From NCBI GenBank assembly GCA_036402075.1, contig DASWTP010000007.1, positions 37,817 through 101,816 on the forward strand: DNA of 64,000 nt, written 5' to 3'. Each line of letters starts with the position of its first letter. The stretch's first letter is position 1. The DNA comes from Chryseosolibacter sp036402075 (lineage in GTDB: Bacteria; Bacteroidota; Bacteroidia; Cytophagales; Cyclobacteriaceae). The notes beneath the pieces are model-generated. The model searched no databases. It saw only the letters and a list, made by a program, of their open reading frames with translations, and had not been told where the DNA came from. This document shows positions 8,935-18,476 of the stretch, one piece after another. Position numbers and translations under genes: made by a program.

Positions 8935-9648
8935 TTAGCGCAATTGTCTCAAATAAAGCTGGATTGTGTTCTCAAGACCGAAATACAATGCATCAGAGAC
9001 TAAGGCATGGCCGATCGAAACCTCATCTAAGTGCTCAATTTGGTCTTTGAGATACCTAAGATTCTTAAGGTCCAAATCGTGGCCTGCATTTATTCCCAAG
9101 CCAACTTCGTGTGCAACTCTGGCGCTTTCAATATACGGCTTGATCGCTACCTCCTTATTCACGTGAAATTCCCGTGCATAGGGTTCCGTGTAAAGCTCGA
9201 TCCGATGGGCGCCAACCTTCGCGGCACCTTCCACCATTCTTGGGGCCGGATCTACAAAAATCGAAACCCTGACACCCAGGTCTTTGATTTCGGCAACGAT
9301 GTCTTTCAGCAGCAGTTCATTCCGAATTGTGTCCCACCCCGCGTTTGAAGTAATGGCATCGGGAGCATCGGGCACTAGCGTAGCTTGAGCTGGCCGCGTC
9401 TCACGAATGATTTTCAAATAACGGTCATCCGGATATCCCTCAATGTTAAATTCGGTAGTAACTACCTTCTTGAGATCAATTACGTCAGTGTACCGGATGT
9501 GGCGTTCGTCCGGACGAGGATGAACGGTGATCCCCTGCGCACCGAAACGTTCGCAATCCAGGGCCACCTTAATTACATCCGGATTATTCCCTCCACGGGC
9601 GTTTCGAAGCGTGGCTATTTTATTAATATTGACACTAAGTCTGGTCAC
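8935..9648 (-). CDS. pdxJ: Pyridoxine 5'-phosphate synthase
   Basis: 237 residues from a GTG start. PdxJ condenses 1-deoxyxylulose 5-phosphate with the 3-amino-2-oxopropyl phosphate intermediate to make pyridoxine 5'-phosphate (DXP-dependent vitamin B6 route). The family start TRLSVNINKIATLRNARGG is at residues 2-20, and ITVHPRPDERHI at about 39-50. A TIM-barrel pattern ends with GINAGHDLDLKNL and VSIGHALVSDAL. It is divergent from yqeY, and the 63-base spacer holds near-consensus -7 elements for both directions (TATTTTCG at 9676 plus; TAATTTCG at 9693-9686 minus). Confidence 0.95.
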   Translation of the reverse strand: MTRLSVNINKIATLRNARGGNNPDVIKVALDCERFGAQGITVHPRPDERHIRYTDVIDLKKVVTTEFNIEGYPDDRYLKIIRETRPAQATLVPDAPDAITSNAGWDTIRNELLLKDIVAEIKDLGVRVSIFVDPAPRMVEGAAKVGAHRIELYTEPYAREFHVNKEVAIKPYIESARVAHEVGLGINAGHDLDLKNLRYLKDQIEHLDEVSIGHALVSDALYFGLENTIQLYLRQLR

Positions 9649-9711
9649 TGTTTGTTCTTGTTAAATCGGTTCCCTTATTTTCGTCCGAAATTACAACAAC
9701 GTCAACAATAT

Positions 9712-10164
9712 ATGAGTCTCAAGCAACAAATTGATGGTGACATCAAGAAAGCCATGCTCTCAAAAAACAAGGAAGAACTCGAGGCATTGCGTAGCATCAA
9801 ATCAATGATTTTACTTGCCGAAACTGAAAAAGCCGGCAGTGATGAGCTGTCGTCAGACACCGAAAACAAGTTGTTGATGAAAGCAGCCAAGCAAAGGAAG
9901 GAATCGGCCGACATTTTTGTGCAGCAGAATCGGAAAGATCTTGCCGACAAGGAGTTGTTTCAATACGAGGTTATTAGCCGATACCTGCCAAAGCAACTTT
10001 CTGAAGATCAAATAAAAGAGGCGCTGAAAGCAATCATTACGGAAGTTGGCGCGAAAGGCCCGCAAGACATGGGCAAGGTGATGGGTGTGGCCACAAAAAA
10101 ATTAGCAGGCCAGGCTGAAGGCAAAGTAATTTCCGACCTTGTTAAAAAACTACTTACTGCGTGA
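9712..10164 (+). CDS. yqeY: GatB/YqeY domain protein
   Basis: 150 residues from the ATG at 9712. The frame is open 109 codons further upstream, but that part is antisense to pdxJ and not family-like. The protein has the YqeY architecture: a helical N-terminal domain (MSLKQQIDGDIKKAMLSKNK, then LEALRSIKSMILLAE) and a C-terminal GatB-tail domain with QYEVISRYLPKQLSE and GPQDMGKVMG. YqeY relatives may act on aminoacyl-tRNA, but the role is not established. The stop overlaps the GTG start of the next gene (GTGA), indicating coupling. Confidence 0.9.
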   Translation: MSLKQQIDGDIKKAMLSKNKEELEALRSIKSMILLAETEKAGSDELSSDTENKLLMKAAKQRKESADIFVQQNRKDLADKELFQYEVISRYLPKQLSEDQIKEALKAIITEVGAKGPQDMGKVMGVATKKLAGQAEGKVISDLVKKLLTA

Positions 10165-10658
10165 GTTTCGCTGACATCGCTATTTGCATTCTGATCCTGG
10201 TTGGAGCCTACGCGGGTTATAAAGAGGGTTTTTTGATGGAGCTGTTTTCTTTCCTTGCCCTGCTTCTTGGCGTACTTGGCGGTTTCAAGCTAATGGGCTG
10301 GGCAATGCTTTACCTGGCCGATCATTTCAATGTTGATAAAGAAGTCTTGCCTTACGCTGCGTTCGCGGTTGTTTTCGTTGCGATTGTAATCGTGGTGCGG
10401 TTGGTTGGTAACATGATTAAACTCTCGCTTGACAAGTCATTCTTGGGGCGAGTCGATCAGGTAGCGGGTGGATTTCTTGGCGTATTGAAAACCGCTTTCA
10501 TCTTGAGTGTTCTCATCTGGCTTATCGATTCACTCCGCTTTACGTTTCCGGAGAAATGGACGGACGATTCCTGGTTATTTCCCAAAGTCGCAACGTTTGC
10601 CCCAACTGTAACTGCCTGGATAGGAGAATGGTTTCCTGTTTTCCGAGATGTGTTTTGA
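10161..10658 (+). CDS. CvpA family membrane protein
   Basis: 165 residues, GTG start overlapping the yqeY stop by four bases. Four membrane segments cover about residues 2-22, 26-50, 62-85 and 100-125, with the glycine-rich GAYAGYKEGFLMELFSFLAL motif typical of CvpA near the N-terminus. CvpA is associated with colicin V production and envelope or purine-related phenotypes in other bacteria. The exact biochemical role is not known. Confidence 0.85.
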   Translation: MSFADIAICILILVGAYAGYKEGFLMELFSFLALLLGVLGGFKLMGWAMLYLADHFNVDKEVLPYAAFAVVFVAIVIVVRLVGNMIKLSLDKSFLGRVDQVAGGFLGVLKTAFILSVLIWLIDSLRFTFPEKWTDDSWLFPKVATFAPTVTAWIGEWFPVFRDVF

Positions 10659-10712
10659 ATACACACCAGGGGCACTTTTTTTCTGATTAATTTTTTCCTT
10701 ACTTATCCGTAT

Positions 10713-10720
10713 TATTTTTG
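10713..10720 (+). promoter_or_regulatory. -7 box very close to a start codon
   Basis: TATTTTTG matches TAnnTTTG exactly and ends five bases before the ATG at 10726. If transcription starts the usual few bases after the box, the mRNA would have almost no leader. No exact TTTG -33 element is visible. Confidence 0.5.
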
Positions 10721-10725
10721 CCACC

Positions 10726-11478
10726 ATGGCTATTGCAGTTAAAGAAGAGAATGGTTTCAAGTTTGTCGATGAGGGACAGGGGCCTGTGCTGTTGCTTTTG
10801 CACGGTTTGTTCGGAGCCCTGAGCAATTGGGAGGGCGTTGTTAATCGTTTCTCTAAAAATTTCCGCGTGGTAATTCCCATGCTTCCAATCTATGAGATGC
10901 CGATCAAGGAAGCCGGCCTTGATGGTTTGCGCAAGTTCGTTGAAGACTTTGTTTCCTTTAAGAAACTCGACAACCTGATTATTATGGGCAATAGTCTGGG
11001 AGGTCACATTGCGTTACTATACACCCTGCAGAATTCTGACAAAGTTAAGAAGCTGATTCTCACCGGAAGTTCCGGCCTCTTTGAAGATTCGATGGGGGGG
11101 TCATATCCAAAACGCGGAAACTATGAGTATATTCGGGAACGGGTGGCTTATACATTTTACGATCCGAACGTTGCCACTAAGGAACTCGTGGATGAAGTTT
11201 TTGAAACGACAAGAAGCATCCCGAAGTGCATGCGGATCGTTGCCATTGCAAAATCAGCGCAGCGACATAATATGGCGGAAGACATACCGAACATCACTGC
11301 GCCAACGTTATTGGTGTGGGGCTTAAATGACACAATCACACCACCTATCGTTGCCCACGAATTCAACCGGCTGATTCCGAATTCTGATTTAAAGTTTATT
11401 GACAAGTGTTGCCACGCACCAATGATGGAGCATCCTGAAAAATTCAATGAGCTGGTGGAAGAGTTTTTAGTGAGCTAG
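10726..11478 (+). CDS. Alpha/beta-fold hydrolase
   Basis: 250 residues with a complete alpha/beta-hydrolase active site. The oxyanion-hole HGLFG is at 26-30, the nucleophile Ser90 in GNSLGGH, the acid probably Asp202 in VWGLNDTITPP, and the base His230 in CCHAPMMEHP. There is no signal peptide, so it is cytoplasmic. The substrate cannot be told from sequence; relatives include esterases and menaquinone- or haloalkane-type hydrolases. A CBS-domain gene follows 26 bases later in the same direction. Confidence 0.85.
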   Translation: MAIAVKEENGFKFVDEGQGPVLLLLHGLFGALSNWEGVVNRFSKNFRVVIPMLPIYEMPIKEAGLDGLRKFVEDFVSFKKLDNLIIMGNSLGGHIALLYTLQNSDKVKKLILTGSSGLFEDSMGGSYPKRGNYEYIRERVAYTFYDPNVATKELVDEVFETTRSIPKCMRIVAIAKSAQRHNMAEDIPNITAPTLLVWGLNDTITPPIVAHEFNRLIPNSDLKFIDKCCHAPMMEHPEKFNELVEEFLVS

Positions 11479-11504
11479 GTATTCTTTTATTCAGCTACAG
11501 ACAT

Positions 11505-12170
11505 ATGATTGCAGAAGATCTTATCAACCACATGATCCCACCCTTAAAGGGAACGGACGATGCACACAAAGCGATTGTGTGGATGGAGGAATTTCGCTGC
11601 AACTATCTTCCCGTGGTAGACTCGGGGCACCTGCTGGGGTTCATCTCGGAAGAAATAATACTGGAAACAAACGATATTGAAAAGCAGGTTGGCGACTTCA
11701 ACCTGGTAGGGCAAACGAGCTTTGTCCACCTTGACACTCATTTCTACGACATATTAAAAATCGCTACCGACAATAAACTTCAGATGGTAGCGGTGCTGAA
11801 CGATGATCAGCAATATCATGGTGTAATTACCGTTCAGGACACACTCACCTCATTCGCTCAGACTGCAGCGGTTCAAATGCCTGGAGCCATTCTCGTTCTC
11901 TGCATGAACTTTATTGACTACTCCTTGTCTGAAATCAGCCGGTTGATCGAAGAAAACCATGCTAAAATCCTGAGCAGTATTATTAAAGAAGATCCTCTTG
12001 ATGCGGGAAAAATTCGTCTCACATTAAAGATCAACCAGTCCGACATGTCTCGGATCGTGGCAACGCTGGAACGGTTCGGTTACAAAGTTATCGGGCGCTA
12101 CCAGGAACTTAAGCCGGTTGAAAACGAGAAGGAACGCATCGACATGCTCCTTCGCTACCTCGATATTTAA
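11505..12170 (+). CDS. CBS-domain protein
   Basis: 221 residues. The first 130 residues look like a pair of CBS motifs: DLINHMIPPLKGTDDAHKAI, YLPVVDSGHLLGFISEE, and MVAVLNDDQQYHGVITVQD. Such domains bind adenine nucleotides and act as sensors. A C-terminal part (about 140-221) has an ACT-like beta-alpha pattern. No enzyme domain is attached. It lies between the hydrolase and nadK in the same direction, but the 100-base gap to nadK leaves room for a separate promoter. Confidence 0.75.
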   Translation: MIAEDLINHMIPPLKGTDDAHKAIVWMEEFRCNYLPVVDSGHLLGFISEEIILETNDIEKQVGDFNLVGQTSFVHLDTHFYDILKIATDNKLQMVAVLNDDQQYHGVITVQDTLTSFAQTAAVQMPGAILVLCMNFIDYSLSEISRLIEENHAKILSSIIKEDPLDAGKIRLTLKINQSDMSRIVATLERFGYKVIGRYQELKPVENEKERIDMLLRYLDI

Positions 12171-12270
12171 TTCAACTTCGCAAAACGCTTTCCCGTCCTG
12201 ATTTCACTTCGTATATTTAATCTCCGCTTTTTGGGCGGATACGTAAACTTTAAACCGGCCTTCAAAGCGG

Positions 12271-13143
12271 ATGAAAATTGGAATTCACGGCAAGGAATTT
12301 ACCAGACAAACTGCCCCTGTCATTCAGCGTATTTTTGAAAATCTTGCCGGTCAGCAACTTTACATTTCCAAGAAGTTCGAGGCCTGCTTAAAGGCACCCG
12401 TTTTCAAAAAATTTAGCTGGAAAACATATGATCCGGCAACGCTTGGCAAGGACAAGATAGAGTTGTTTTTGAGTATTGGTGGAGACGGCACCTTGCTCGA
12501 AACCATCTCGCATATTGGAAAACTTGAATTGCCCGTACTCGGGATCAACACCGGAAGACTTGGGTTTCTTGCCACTACTTCAAAGGACGATATCGAGAAT
12601 GCTTTGCAATCGGTGTTAAAGGGGAAGTTTGCGCTCGATAAACGTGCGGTGCTCCGACTTGAGTCAAACTCTGAAGTCTTCGGAAATCTGAATTTCGCTC
12701 TAAACGACTTTACCATCGTAAAAAAAGACACCTCCTCAATGATTACTATTCACACCACTATTGACGGAGAGTTTCTGAATTCATATTGGGCTGACGGCAT
12801 TATTGTGGCAACGCCAACCGGATCCACCGGATATTCACTCAGCTGTGGCGGGCCTCTCATTTTTCCCAGGTCGGGCAATTTTGTGATAACTCCTGTAAGC
12901 CCTCACACGCTGACGGTACGACCCATTATCGTTTCAGACAGTTCTGAGATCACCTTTAGAATAGAGGGCAGAAGCAAAAGATTTCTGGTATCTCTTGACT
13001 CCCGCATAGCCACCATTGACAGTTCTGTAGTATTAACGGTTAAGAAGGCTGATTTTAAGGTGGTTTTAGTGCAGTTGGAGGGTCAGCATTATTTCAAAAC
13101 ATTGCGGCAAAAGCTGAACTGGGGTTTAGACATCCGTAACTAA
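12271..13143 (+). CDS. nadK: NAD kinase
   Basis: 290 residues. NadK phosphorylates NAD to NADP with ATP or polyphosphate. The diagnostic GGDGT is at 70-74 (SIGGDGTLLETI), NTGRLGFLA at 93-101, and the NAD-binding region DGIIVATPTGSTGYSLSCGG follows at about 175. Size and motif order are normal. It is in the cytosol and is probably essential. It is followed, with an intervening putative promoter, by the envelope gene block. Confidence 0.96.
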   Translation: MKIGIHGKEFTRQTAPVIQRIFENLAGQQLYISKKFEACLKAPVFKKFSWKTYDPATLGKDKIELFLSIGGDGTLLETISHIGKLELPVLGINTGRLGFLATTSKDDIENALQSVLKGKFALDKRAVLRLESNSEVFGNLNFALNDFTIVKKDTSSMITIHTTIDGEFLNSYWADGIIVATPTGSTGYSLSCGGPLIFPRSGNFVITPVSPHTLTVRPIIVSDSSEITFRIEGRSKRFLVSLDSRIATIDSSVVLTVKKADFKVVLVQLEGQHYFKTLRQKLNWGLDIRN

Positions 13144-13151
13144 TTTTTTGC

Positions 13152-13159
13152 TACTTTTG
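13152..13159 (+). promoter_or_regulatory. -7 promoter box of the envelope gene block
   Basis: TACTTTTG matches TAnnTTTG. It lies in the 52-base spacer between nadK and the first DUF6089 gene and would start a transcript with a leader of about 35 nt. No clear -33 element. Confidence 0.45.
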
Positions 13160-13195
13160 TAGTTCACTGATTTATAATGGCTTAATCGTGTGGTG

Positions 13196-14251
13196 ATGAG
13201 AAGACTTTTTTACCTGACCATGGTGGTCTGCATGCTAATGTCCGTAGAATCGTTCGGACAGATGAATCGCAGGTCTATTAAGAAGAACAACAGACGTATT
13301 TCCAGCTTCAAGGGCAAGAAATACCACTTCGGCAAGGAAAAGGTTTACAATGCCGTTGGTTTCTCATTAAGCGCCCTAAACTACTATGGCGATCTCGCAC
13401 CTAAGCCGTCCCGCTTTAGCACCGATATTTCCTTTACCCGACCTGCACTTGGTTTTACTTTCGCTCATCGTTTCGGACCGCGATATACCCTCCAGGCCGC
13501 GTTCATGTATGGTACATTGAGAGGCTCAGACAGTGAATCGGCCAACCAGGAAGATTCGTCCAATGGCGTTTTTCGGTATCAACGTAATTTGTCGTTCCGA
13601 AACCGGATCAAAGAATTATCGATTACGGCACATTTTGACCTCTTTCAAAATCAGGCAACCTATATCAGCCGCGTACGGTGGACGCCCTACGCATATATTG
13701 GATTGGCAGGCTTTCATCATAACCCCCAGGCTCAGGCGCCAGCCACCGACCTTAACGGCAATCCACTGCCAGAAGCAGGTCAATGGGTAGATCTGAAACC
13801 CCTTGGTACGGAAGGCCAAAATGGAAGCCTCGCACCAACGGATGTAAACGCTGGTATCAAACCCTATAAATTAATTCAGATCGCTATACCATTCGGACTT
13901 GGCGCTCGTTTCAGAATCAATGAGGTAATGGATTTTTCAGCTGAACTGGGTTTCCGCTATTTATTCACCGACTACATTGACGATGTAAGCCAGAACTATG
14001 TTGATCTTTCTGTTTTCGATGGAAACGAATTAGCCCGCGCGATGTCGTACAGAACGAATGAGGTAGTACCAGCTTCTTCACTTGTGTCAACACAAACCCG
14101 GACGGGCACATACAATTTGCTACCCGGATATGGCCAGGAGCACCCGGATAACATGCGAGGAAGCAAGGATGATCGTGATGTATTCATGGTCACAACATTT
14201 AAGCTGACATACATTCTAGGCAAAACATTTCACAGAGCTAAATTCAGATGA
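13196..14251 (+). CDS. DUF6089-type outer-membrane beta-barrel protein (first copy)
   Basis: 351 residues from the ATG at 13196; two in-frame GTG codons lie just before it. The signal peptide MRRLFYLTMVVCMLMSVESF precedes a basic segment (NRRSIKKNNRR). After that come alternating beta-strand segments with aromatic ends (YGDLAPKPSRF, LGFTFAHRFGPRYTLQAAFM) and a strand ending near KLTYILGKTFH. This resembles DUF6089, a Bacteroidota outer-membrane family of unknown function. It overlaps the second copy by four bases and belongs to the block leading to uppS and bamA. Confidence 0.8.
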   Translation: MRRLFYLTMVVCMLMSVESFGQMNRRSIKKNNRRISSFKGKKYHFGKEKVYNAVGFSLSALNYYGDLAPKPSRFSTDISFTRPALGFTFAHRFGPRYTLQAAFMYGTLRGSDSESANQEDSSNGVFRYQRNLSFRNRIKELSITAHFDLFQNQATYISRVRWTPYAYIGLAGFHHNPQAQAPATDLNGNPLPEAGQWVDLKPLGTEGQNGSLAPTDVNAGIKPYKLIQIAIPFGLGARFRINEVMDFSAELGFRYLFTDYIDDVSQNYVDLSVFDGNELARAMSYRTNEVVPASSLVSTQTRTGTYNLLPGYGQEHPDNMRGSKDDRDVFMVTTFKLTYILGKTFHRAKFR

Positions 14252-14937
14252 TGATTTTCAGGAAAGCACTTTGTATTACCCTACTATGCTTTCTGGCGTT
14301 AACCGTTTCTGCACAGCGATCCGAAGTTGGTTTCGGAATTGGAACGTTCAACTACACGGGTGATCTTGCCCGTGGCTACAACTTCTTGAATTCTCGTCCG
14401 GCAGGCACGGTGTTCTATCGGTCGAACGTGAGCAATGTTGTGAGCTTGCGGGCAGCGGTCACTGCGGGAAAGATGGCTGCCAGCGACAGCCGTCCGATCG
14501 ATCCCTTCGCTGCGCAGCGCAAAGCCAGCTTCAACATTTTCGTCTTTGAAGTCTCAACAGCTTTTGAATATCACTTTCTGAACTGGCGCGAGACGAAACG
14601 TTTTGTTCGGTTTTCACCTTACATGTTCGGAGGCCTGGCGTTATTTGGAATGTCCGGAAACAATGCGACTAAGCCGGAAGAATACAGCAACGTACAAGGC
14701 GCCATCCCGTTTGGCGCGGGCCTGAAGTACGTGATCAATCCAAAGTGGTACGTTGGCCTTGAGTTTGGAGCGCGAAAAACTTTCTTCGATTATCTGGATA
14801 ACGTCTCGCTAGGGCGCGAAAACAACAAGAATTACAAGTACGGCAACCCGTTCGATAATGATGCCTATTACTTTTTGGGTCTCAGTATCACACGTACGTT
14901 TTACGATATCCCCTGCCCCACCAATCCCTATAAGTAA
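14248..14937 (+). CDS. DUF6089-type outer-membrane beta-barrel protein (second copy)
   Basis: 229 residues with signal peptide MMIFRKALCITLLCFLALTV and cleavage near SAQ. The body has family motifs such as GIGTFNYTGDLARGY, FRYSNV-like repeats, GGLALFGMSG and GARKTFFDYLDNVS. It is shorter than the preceding copy by about 120 residues, mainly lacking the middle insertion. It starts by a four-base overlap (ATGA), so both are made from one mRNA. Function unknown; probably an outer-membrane protein. Confidence 0.8.
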   Translation: MMIFRKALCITLLCFLALTVSAQRSEVGFGIGTFNYTGDLARGYNFLNSRPAGTVFYRSNVSNVVSLRAAVTAGKMAASDSRPIDPFAAQRKASFNIFVFEVSTAFEYHFLNWRETKRFVRFSPYMFGGLALFGMSGNNATKPEEYSNVQGAIPFGAGLKYVINPKWYVGLEFGARKTFFDYLDNVSLGRENNKNYKYGNPFDNDAYYFLGLSITRTFYDIPCPTNPYK

Positions 14938-15007
14938 CTTTAAAACTAAAGCACTCTTTTGGCGTTCGAACTCCCAAAAGAACCCTTACCTTATCCATTT
15001 TTTAACT

Positions 15008-15015
15008 TAATTTTG
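15008..15015 (+). promoter_or_regulatory. -7 box directly upstream of uppS
   Basis: TAATTTTG matches TAnnTTTG and ends seven bases before the uppS GTG. A start point here would leave a leader of only a few bases. Confidence 0.5.
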
Positions 15016-15022
15016 CACCCCC

Positions 15023-15778
15023 GTGGCCTCATTTAAGGAACATATCGACTTCAATAATTTGCCCAGGCACATTGCCGTTATCATGGATGGCAATGGCCGG
15101 TGGGCAAAAAAGAAAGGTGCTATGCGCATCTTCGGGCATCGAAATGCGGTCCAGGCCGTGAAAGATGTTACGGAGTGTTGTGGAGAGCTTGGTGTAAAGT
15201 ACCTCACCTTGTACGCATTCTCCACCGAGAATTGGAATAGGCCAAAAGACGAGGTCGATGGCTTAATGGAACTTCTGGTGAACACCCTAAAGCAGGAGAT
15301 CAGCACGCTCATGGAGAATCAGGTGAAACTGAAAACCATAGGCGACATCTCTCACCTGCCGGCCGACTGCCAGAATAATCTCCAGTGGGCGATTGATCAG
15401 ACTAAGAATAATGGTGGGCTAACCCTGATTCTGGCATTGAGCTATAGTGGAAGGTGGGAAATTCTTGAAGCCGTCAAAGCGTTGGCCGAAGAGGTTAAAG
15501 ATGGAAAAATCGACCCAAAAGCAATAAATGAGAAGGTTTTCGAAAACTATTTGAAAACTTCAGGCATCCCAGATCCAGAGCTTTTGATTCGCACGAGCGG
15601 TGAGCTACGGGTAAGCAATTTTTTGCTTTGGCAGATTGCCTACACAGAGCTATTCATTACACCCACGCTGTGGCCCGATTTCAGAAAAGAACATTTGTAC
15701 GAAGCAATTTGGTCATACCAGCAACGCGAGCGCAGGTTCGGAAAAACAAGTGAGCAATTGAACCCGGTAACAGGATGA
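15023..15778 (+). CDS. uppS: Isoprenyl transferase (undecaprenyl diphosphate synthase type)
   Basis: 251 residues from a GTG. It is a cis-prenyltransferase that extends farnesyl diphosphate with isopentenyl diphosphate to the C55 carrier lipid for peptidoglycan and LPS. The pyrophosphate-binding motif HIAVIMDGNGRWAKKKG is at 16-32 with catalytic Asp22, and AFSTENWNRP follows at about 70. The C-terminal signature RTSGELRVSNFLLWQIAYTE-type segment is present, though usual R-I-S is replaced by RVS. bamA starts within its stop codon region (four-base overlap). Confidence 0.95.
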   Translation: MASFKEHIDFNNLPRHIAVIMDGNGRWAKKKGAMRIFGHRNAVQAVKDVTECCGELGVKYLTLYAFSTENWNRPKDEVDGLMELLVNTLKQEISTLMENQVKLKTIGDISHLPADCQNNLQWAIDQTKNNGGLTLILALSYSGRWEILEAVKALAEEVKDGKIDPKAINEKVFENYLKTSGIPDPELLIRTSGELRVSNFLLWQIAYTELFITPTLWPDFRKEHLYEAIWSYQQRERRFGKTSEQLNPVTG

Positions 15779-18474
15779 GACATTTTTTTATTATTGGTTT
15801 AGTACTTTTTATTGCAATTGATTCGTTCGGGCAAATTCGAAGGAGAGACCGGGGCAACACAAACCCTTCTACCGAAAGCGGTAACCTGAATTATGCTAAT
15901 CCTTCCGAGTACACGATCGCGGGCATTGAGGTTACAGGCCTTAACATCCTGGACAAAAACGCGATGATCTCGATCTCCGGCCTGAAGGTTGGTGATAAGA
16001 TTAAAATTCCGGGCGATGCTATTTCGGGCGCGATCAGAAAGATCTGGAAATACGGACTCGTTGGCGATGTTGCTATCCAGGTTTCACGCATAGAAGGTTC
16101 TAACGTCTACCTTAGCATTATCCTCTCGGAACGCTCAAGACTAACCGCGTTCTATTTCGATGGGATTTCCAAGACCCAGGAATCCGGTTTAAAAGAGGAT
16201 CTTAATCTCATCCGCGGAAAAATTGTTAATGACGCGATGATCCGAAATACCGAACTGGCTGTGAAGAAGTACTTCGTCAAGAAAGGATTTCTCAATACTG
16301 AAGTAAAGATCGTCCAGGAAAGAGACACAGTAAACCAGGACGGAATCCGCCTCCGAATTAACATCAATCCAAAATCGAAGGTGAAAATTAATGCCATCAC
16401 TTTCTATGGCAACGAAAATATTGACGATGCTGCCTTGAAGCGCAGGATGAAGAAAACAAAAGAACACCCGCGTTTTATTTTGCACCGCACCATCCTGTCG
16501 GAGATTTTCGGAAAACCGGGAAAATATTTTGGGCCATCTGAGAAAGCCAGCTGGCGAGACGTGAAAGCTTTCCTCAACGATAACATTAAGCTCAACCTGT
16601 TCGCAAGTTCGAAGTTCATCAAAACCGATTATGATGACGACAAGCAGAAGGTGATTGCGTTCTACAACTCAAAAGGCTACCGCGATGCCGAAATCATTTC
16701 CGATTCCATCTATGCCTTTAACGACCGATCCATCAACATCGACTTTAAGGTTGAAGAAGGACCTAAGTACTATTTCCGCAACATTATTTGGTCGGGCAAT
16801 TACATCTATTCGGATAAACAACTAGATGCGGTGCTTGGCATATCGCGAGGCGATGTTTACAATAACGAACTGATCCAACGCAAGCTCACGTTCAATCCCA
16901 AAGGCCTTGACATCACGGGCCTATACATGGACGATGGATATTTATTCTTCCGTATTGATCCGGTAGAGGTTGCCGTTGTTGGCGATTCAATTGACGTGGA
17001 GATGCGAATCAGCGAAGGTGAACAGGCGACCATCAATGCGGTGACGATCACCGGCAACACGCGCACCAGCGACCACGTTATCCGCAGGGAACTCAGCACC
17101 GTTCCCGGAGTGAAATTCAGAAGATCTGATATTATCCGCACACAGCAAAGCTTGAGTCAGCTGGGATACTTTGCTCCTGACAAAGTAAATCCTAACCTTC
17201 AGCCGAACCCGGCAAAAGGAACCGTTGATATCAACTGGGAAGTCGAAGAACAGTCAAACGACCAGATCGAATTGTCCGGTGGATGGGGTGGCTATTATGG
17301 GTTCGTGGGAACTCTTGGTGTTACTTTCAATAACTTCTCGTTGCGAAATGTTCCAAAACTTCGCGAGTGGAAACCACTTCCGGTAGGAGATGGTCAGCGC
17401 TTATCGGTTCGCCTGCAGGCAAATGGTCGTCAGTACCAGAGCTACAGTTTCTCTTTCACGGAACCGTGGCTTGGAGGACGCAAACCTCACTCGCTCAGCG
17501 TGAGCTTAAACAGCTCGGTGCAGCGGTCGTTATTTGGATATCAAACCAGCACAGCTACCGACACCTTCTCCGTGAAGCCTATGCTTAAGGTTCATAGTAT
17601 CACGGTCGGCCTGGGCCGAAGACTGGAGTGGCCAGATAACTATTTCACGCTTACAAATTCTGTTTCCTATTTGCGATACATCCTCGACAACTGGAATTCC
17701 GGTTTAGGGTTCTCTAATGGCGTGGCGAACAGTGTGACGTTCAATACAACGCTTGCGCGAAACAGCATCAACGAAATCATGTATCCATCCCAGGGTTCCT
17801 CAATTTCATTAAGTCTTACGCTCACGCCTCCACACTCATCGTGGAGTGGAATTGACTACGCTACCGCGCCAGCCGAAGAAAAGTTCAAGTGGATCGAGTT
17901 CCATAAGTGGATGTTTGATGCTAAATACTATCTGCCACTTGACAACAAGAAAAAGCTAGTACTTGAAGCCAAAGCGCACTTCGGATTCATTGGCGCATAC
18001 AATCAACAGGCTGGCGTGGGTCCGTTCGAACGTTTCTTCCTCGGTGGAGACGGTTTAGCGGGCGGTTTTAACTCGTTCTTGCTCGGCCAGGAAATCATCG
18101 GTTTGCGCGGGTATGAGAACAACAAGGTCACCCCGCCCTTCTACAACAATTATGGGAATGTCAGCGCTGGCAACACCATTCAGGGGGGTATCGTGTACGA
18201 TAAGCTTGGGTTAGAATTACGTTACCCGGTGACAACAGGTAGTGCCGCAACCATCTACGGTTTTGCCTTTACGGAAGCCGGAAATAACTGGAACAATTAT
18301 GAAGACTTCAATCCGTTTAACTTGTATAAATCGGCCGGTTTTGGAGCGAGAATCTTTATGCCTGCATTTGGTCTGATCGGACTCAACTGGGCATATGGTT
18401 TTGATAAACTTCCGTTTGCAACAGATCGGAGTGGATCGCAATTCCACTTCACTATCGGCCAGCAAATCAGATAA
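15775..18474 (+). CDS. bamA: Outer-membrane protein assembly factor BamA
   Basis: 899 residues. The signal peptide MRHFFIIGLVLFIAIDSFG is followed by about five POTRA repeats (roughly 45-480) and a C-terminal 16-strand barrel (about 490-899) of the bacterial surface antigen family. The barrel's loop-6 motif is visible as GLRGYENN near residue 780, and the chain ends in the aromatic-rich FHFTIGQQIR. BamA inserts beta-barrel proteins into the outer membrane. Its setting between uppS and two Skp genes, with four-base overlap to uppS, is the usual Bacteroidota order. Confidence 0.95.
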   Translation: MRHFFIIGLVLFIAIDSFGQIRRRDRGNTNPSTESGNLNYANPSEYTIAGIEVTGLNILDKNAMISISGLKVGDKIKIPGDAISGAIRKIWKYGLVGDVAIQVSRIEGSNVYLSIILSERSRLTAFYFDGISKTQESGLKEDLNLIRGKIVNDAMIRNTELAVKKYFVKKGFLNTEVKIVQERDTVNQDGIRLRININPKSKVKINAITFYGNENIDDAALKRRMKKTKEHPRFILHRTILSEIFGKPGKYFGPSEKASWRDVKAFLNDNIKLNLFASSKFIKTDYDDDKQKVIAFYNSKGYRDAEIISDSIYAFNDRSINIDFKVEEGPKYYFRNIIWSGNYIYSDKQLDAVLGISRGDVYNNELIQRKLTFNPKGLDITGLYMDDGYLFFRIDPVEVAVVGDSIDVEMRISEGEQATINAVTITGNTRTSDHVIRRELSTVPGVKFRRSDIIRTQQSLSQLGYFAPDKVNPNLQPNPAKGTVDINWEVEEQSNDQIELSGGWGGYYGFVGTLGVTFNNFSLRNVPKLREWKPLPVGDGQRLSVRLQANGRQYQSYSFSFTEPWLGGRKPHSLSVSLNSSVQRSLFGYQTSTATDTFSVKPMLKVHSITVGLGRRLEWPDNYFTLTNSVSYLRYILDNWNSGLGFSNGVANSVTFNTTLARNSINEIMYPSQGSSISLSLTLTPPHSSWSGIDYATAPAEEKFKWIEFHKWMFDAKYYLPLDNKKKLVLEAKAHFGFIGAYNQQAGVGPFERFFLGGDGLAGGFNSFLLGQEIIGLRGYENNKVTPPFYNNYGNVSAGNTIQGGIVYDKLGLELRYPVTTGSAATIYGFAFTEAGNNWNNYEDFNPFNLYKSAGFGARIFMPAFGLIGLNWAYGFDKLPFATDRSGSQFHFTIGQQIR

Positions 18475-18476
18475 TT

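Noticed and set aside
9160..9180. TTCACGTGAA-like sequence as a parS site
   Set aside because: Only about 12 of 16 positions match consensus and it lies in pdxJ, far from the other sites; likely chance.
9385..9711. Longer yqeY start with 109 more codons
   Set aside because: The extension is antisense to pdxJ and not like the family, and YqeY proteins are about 150 residues.
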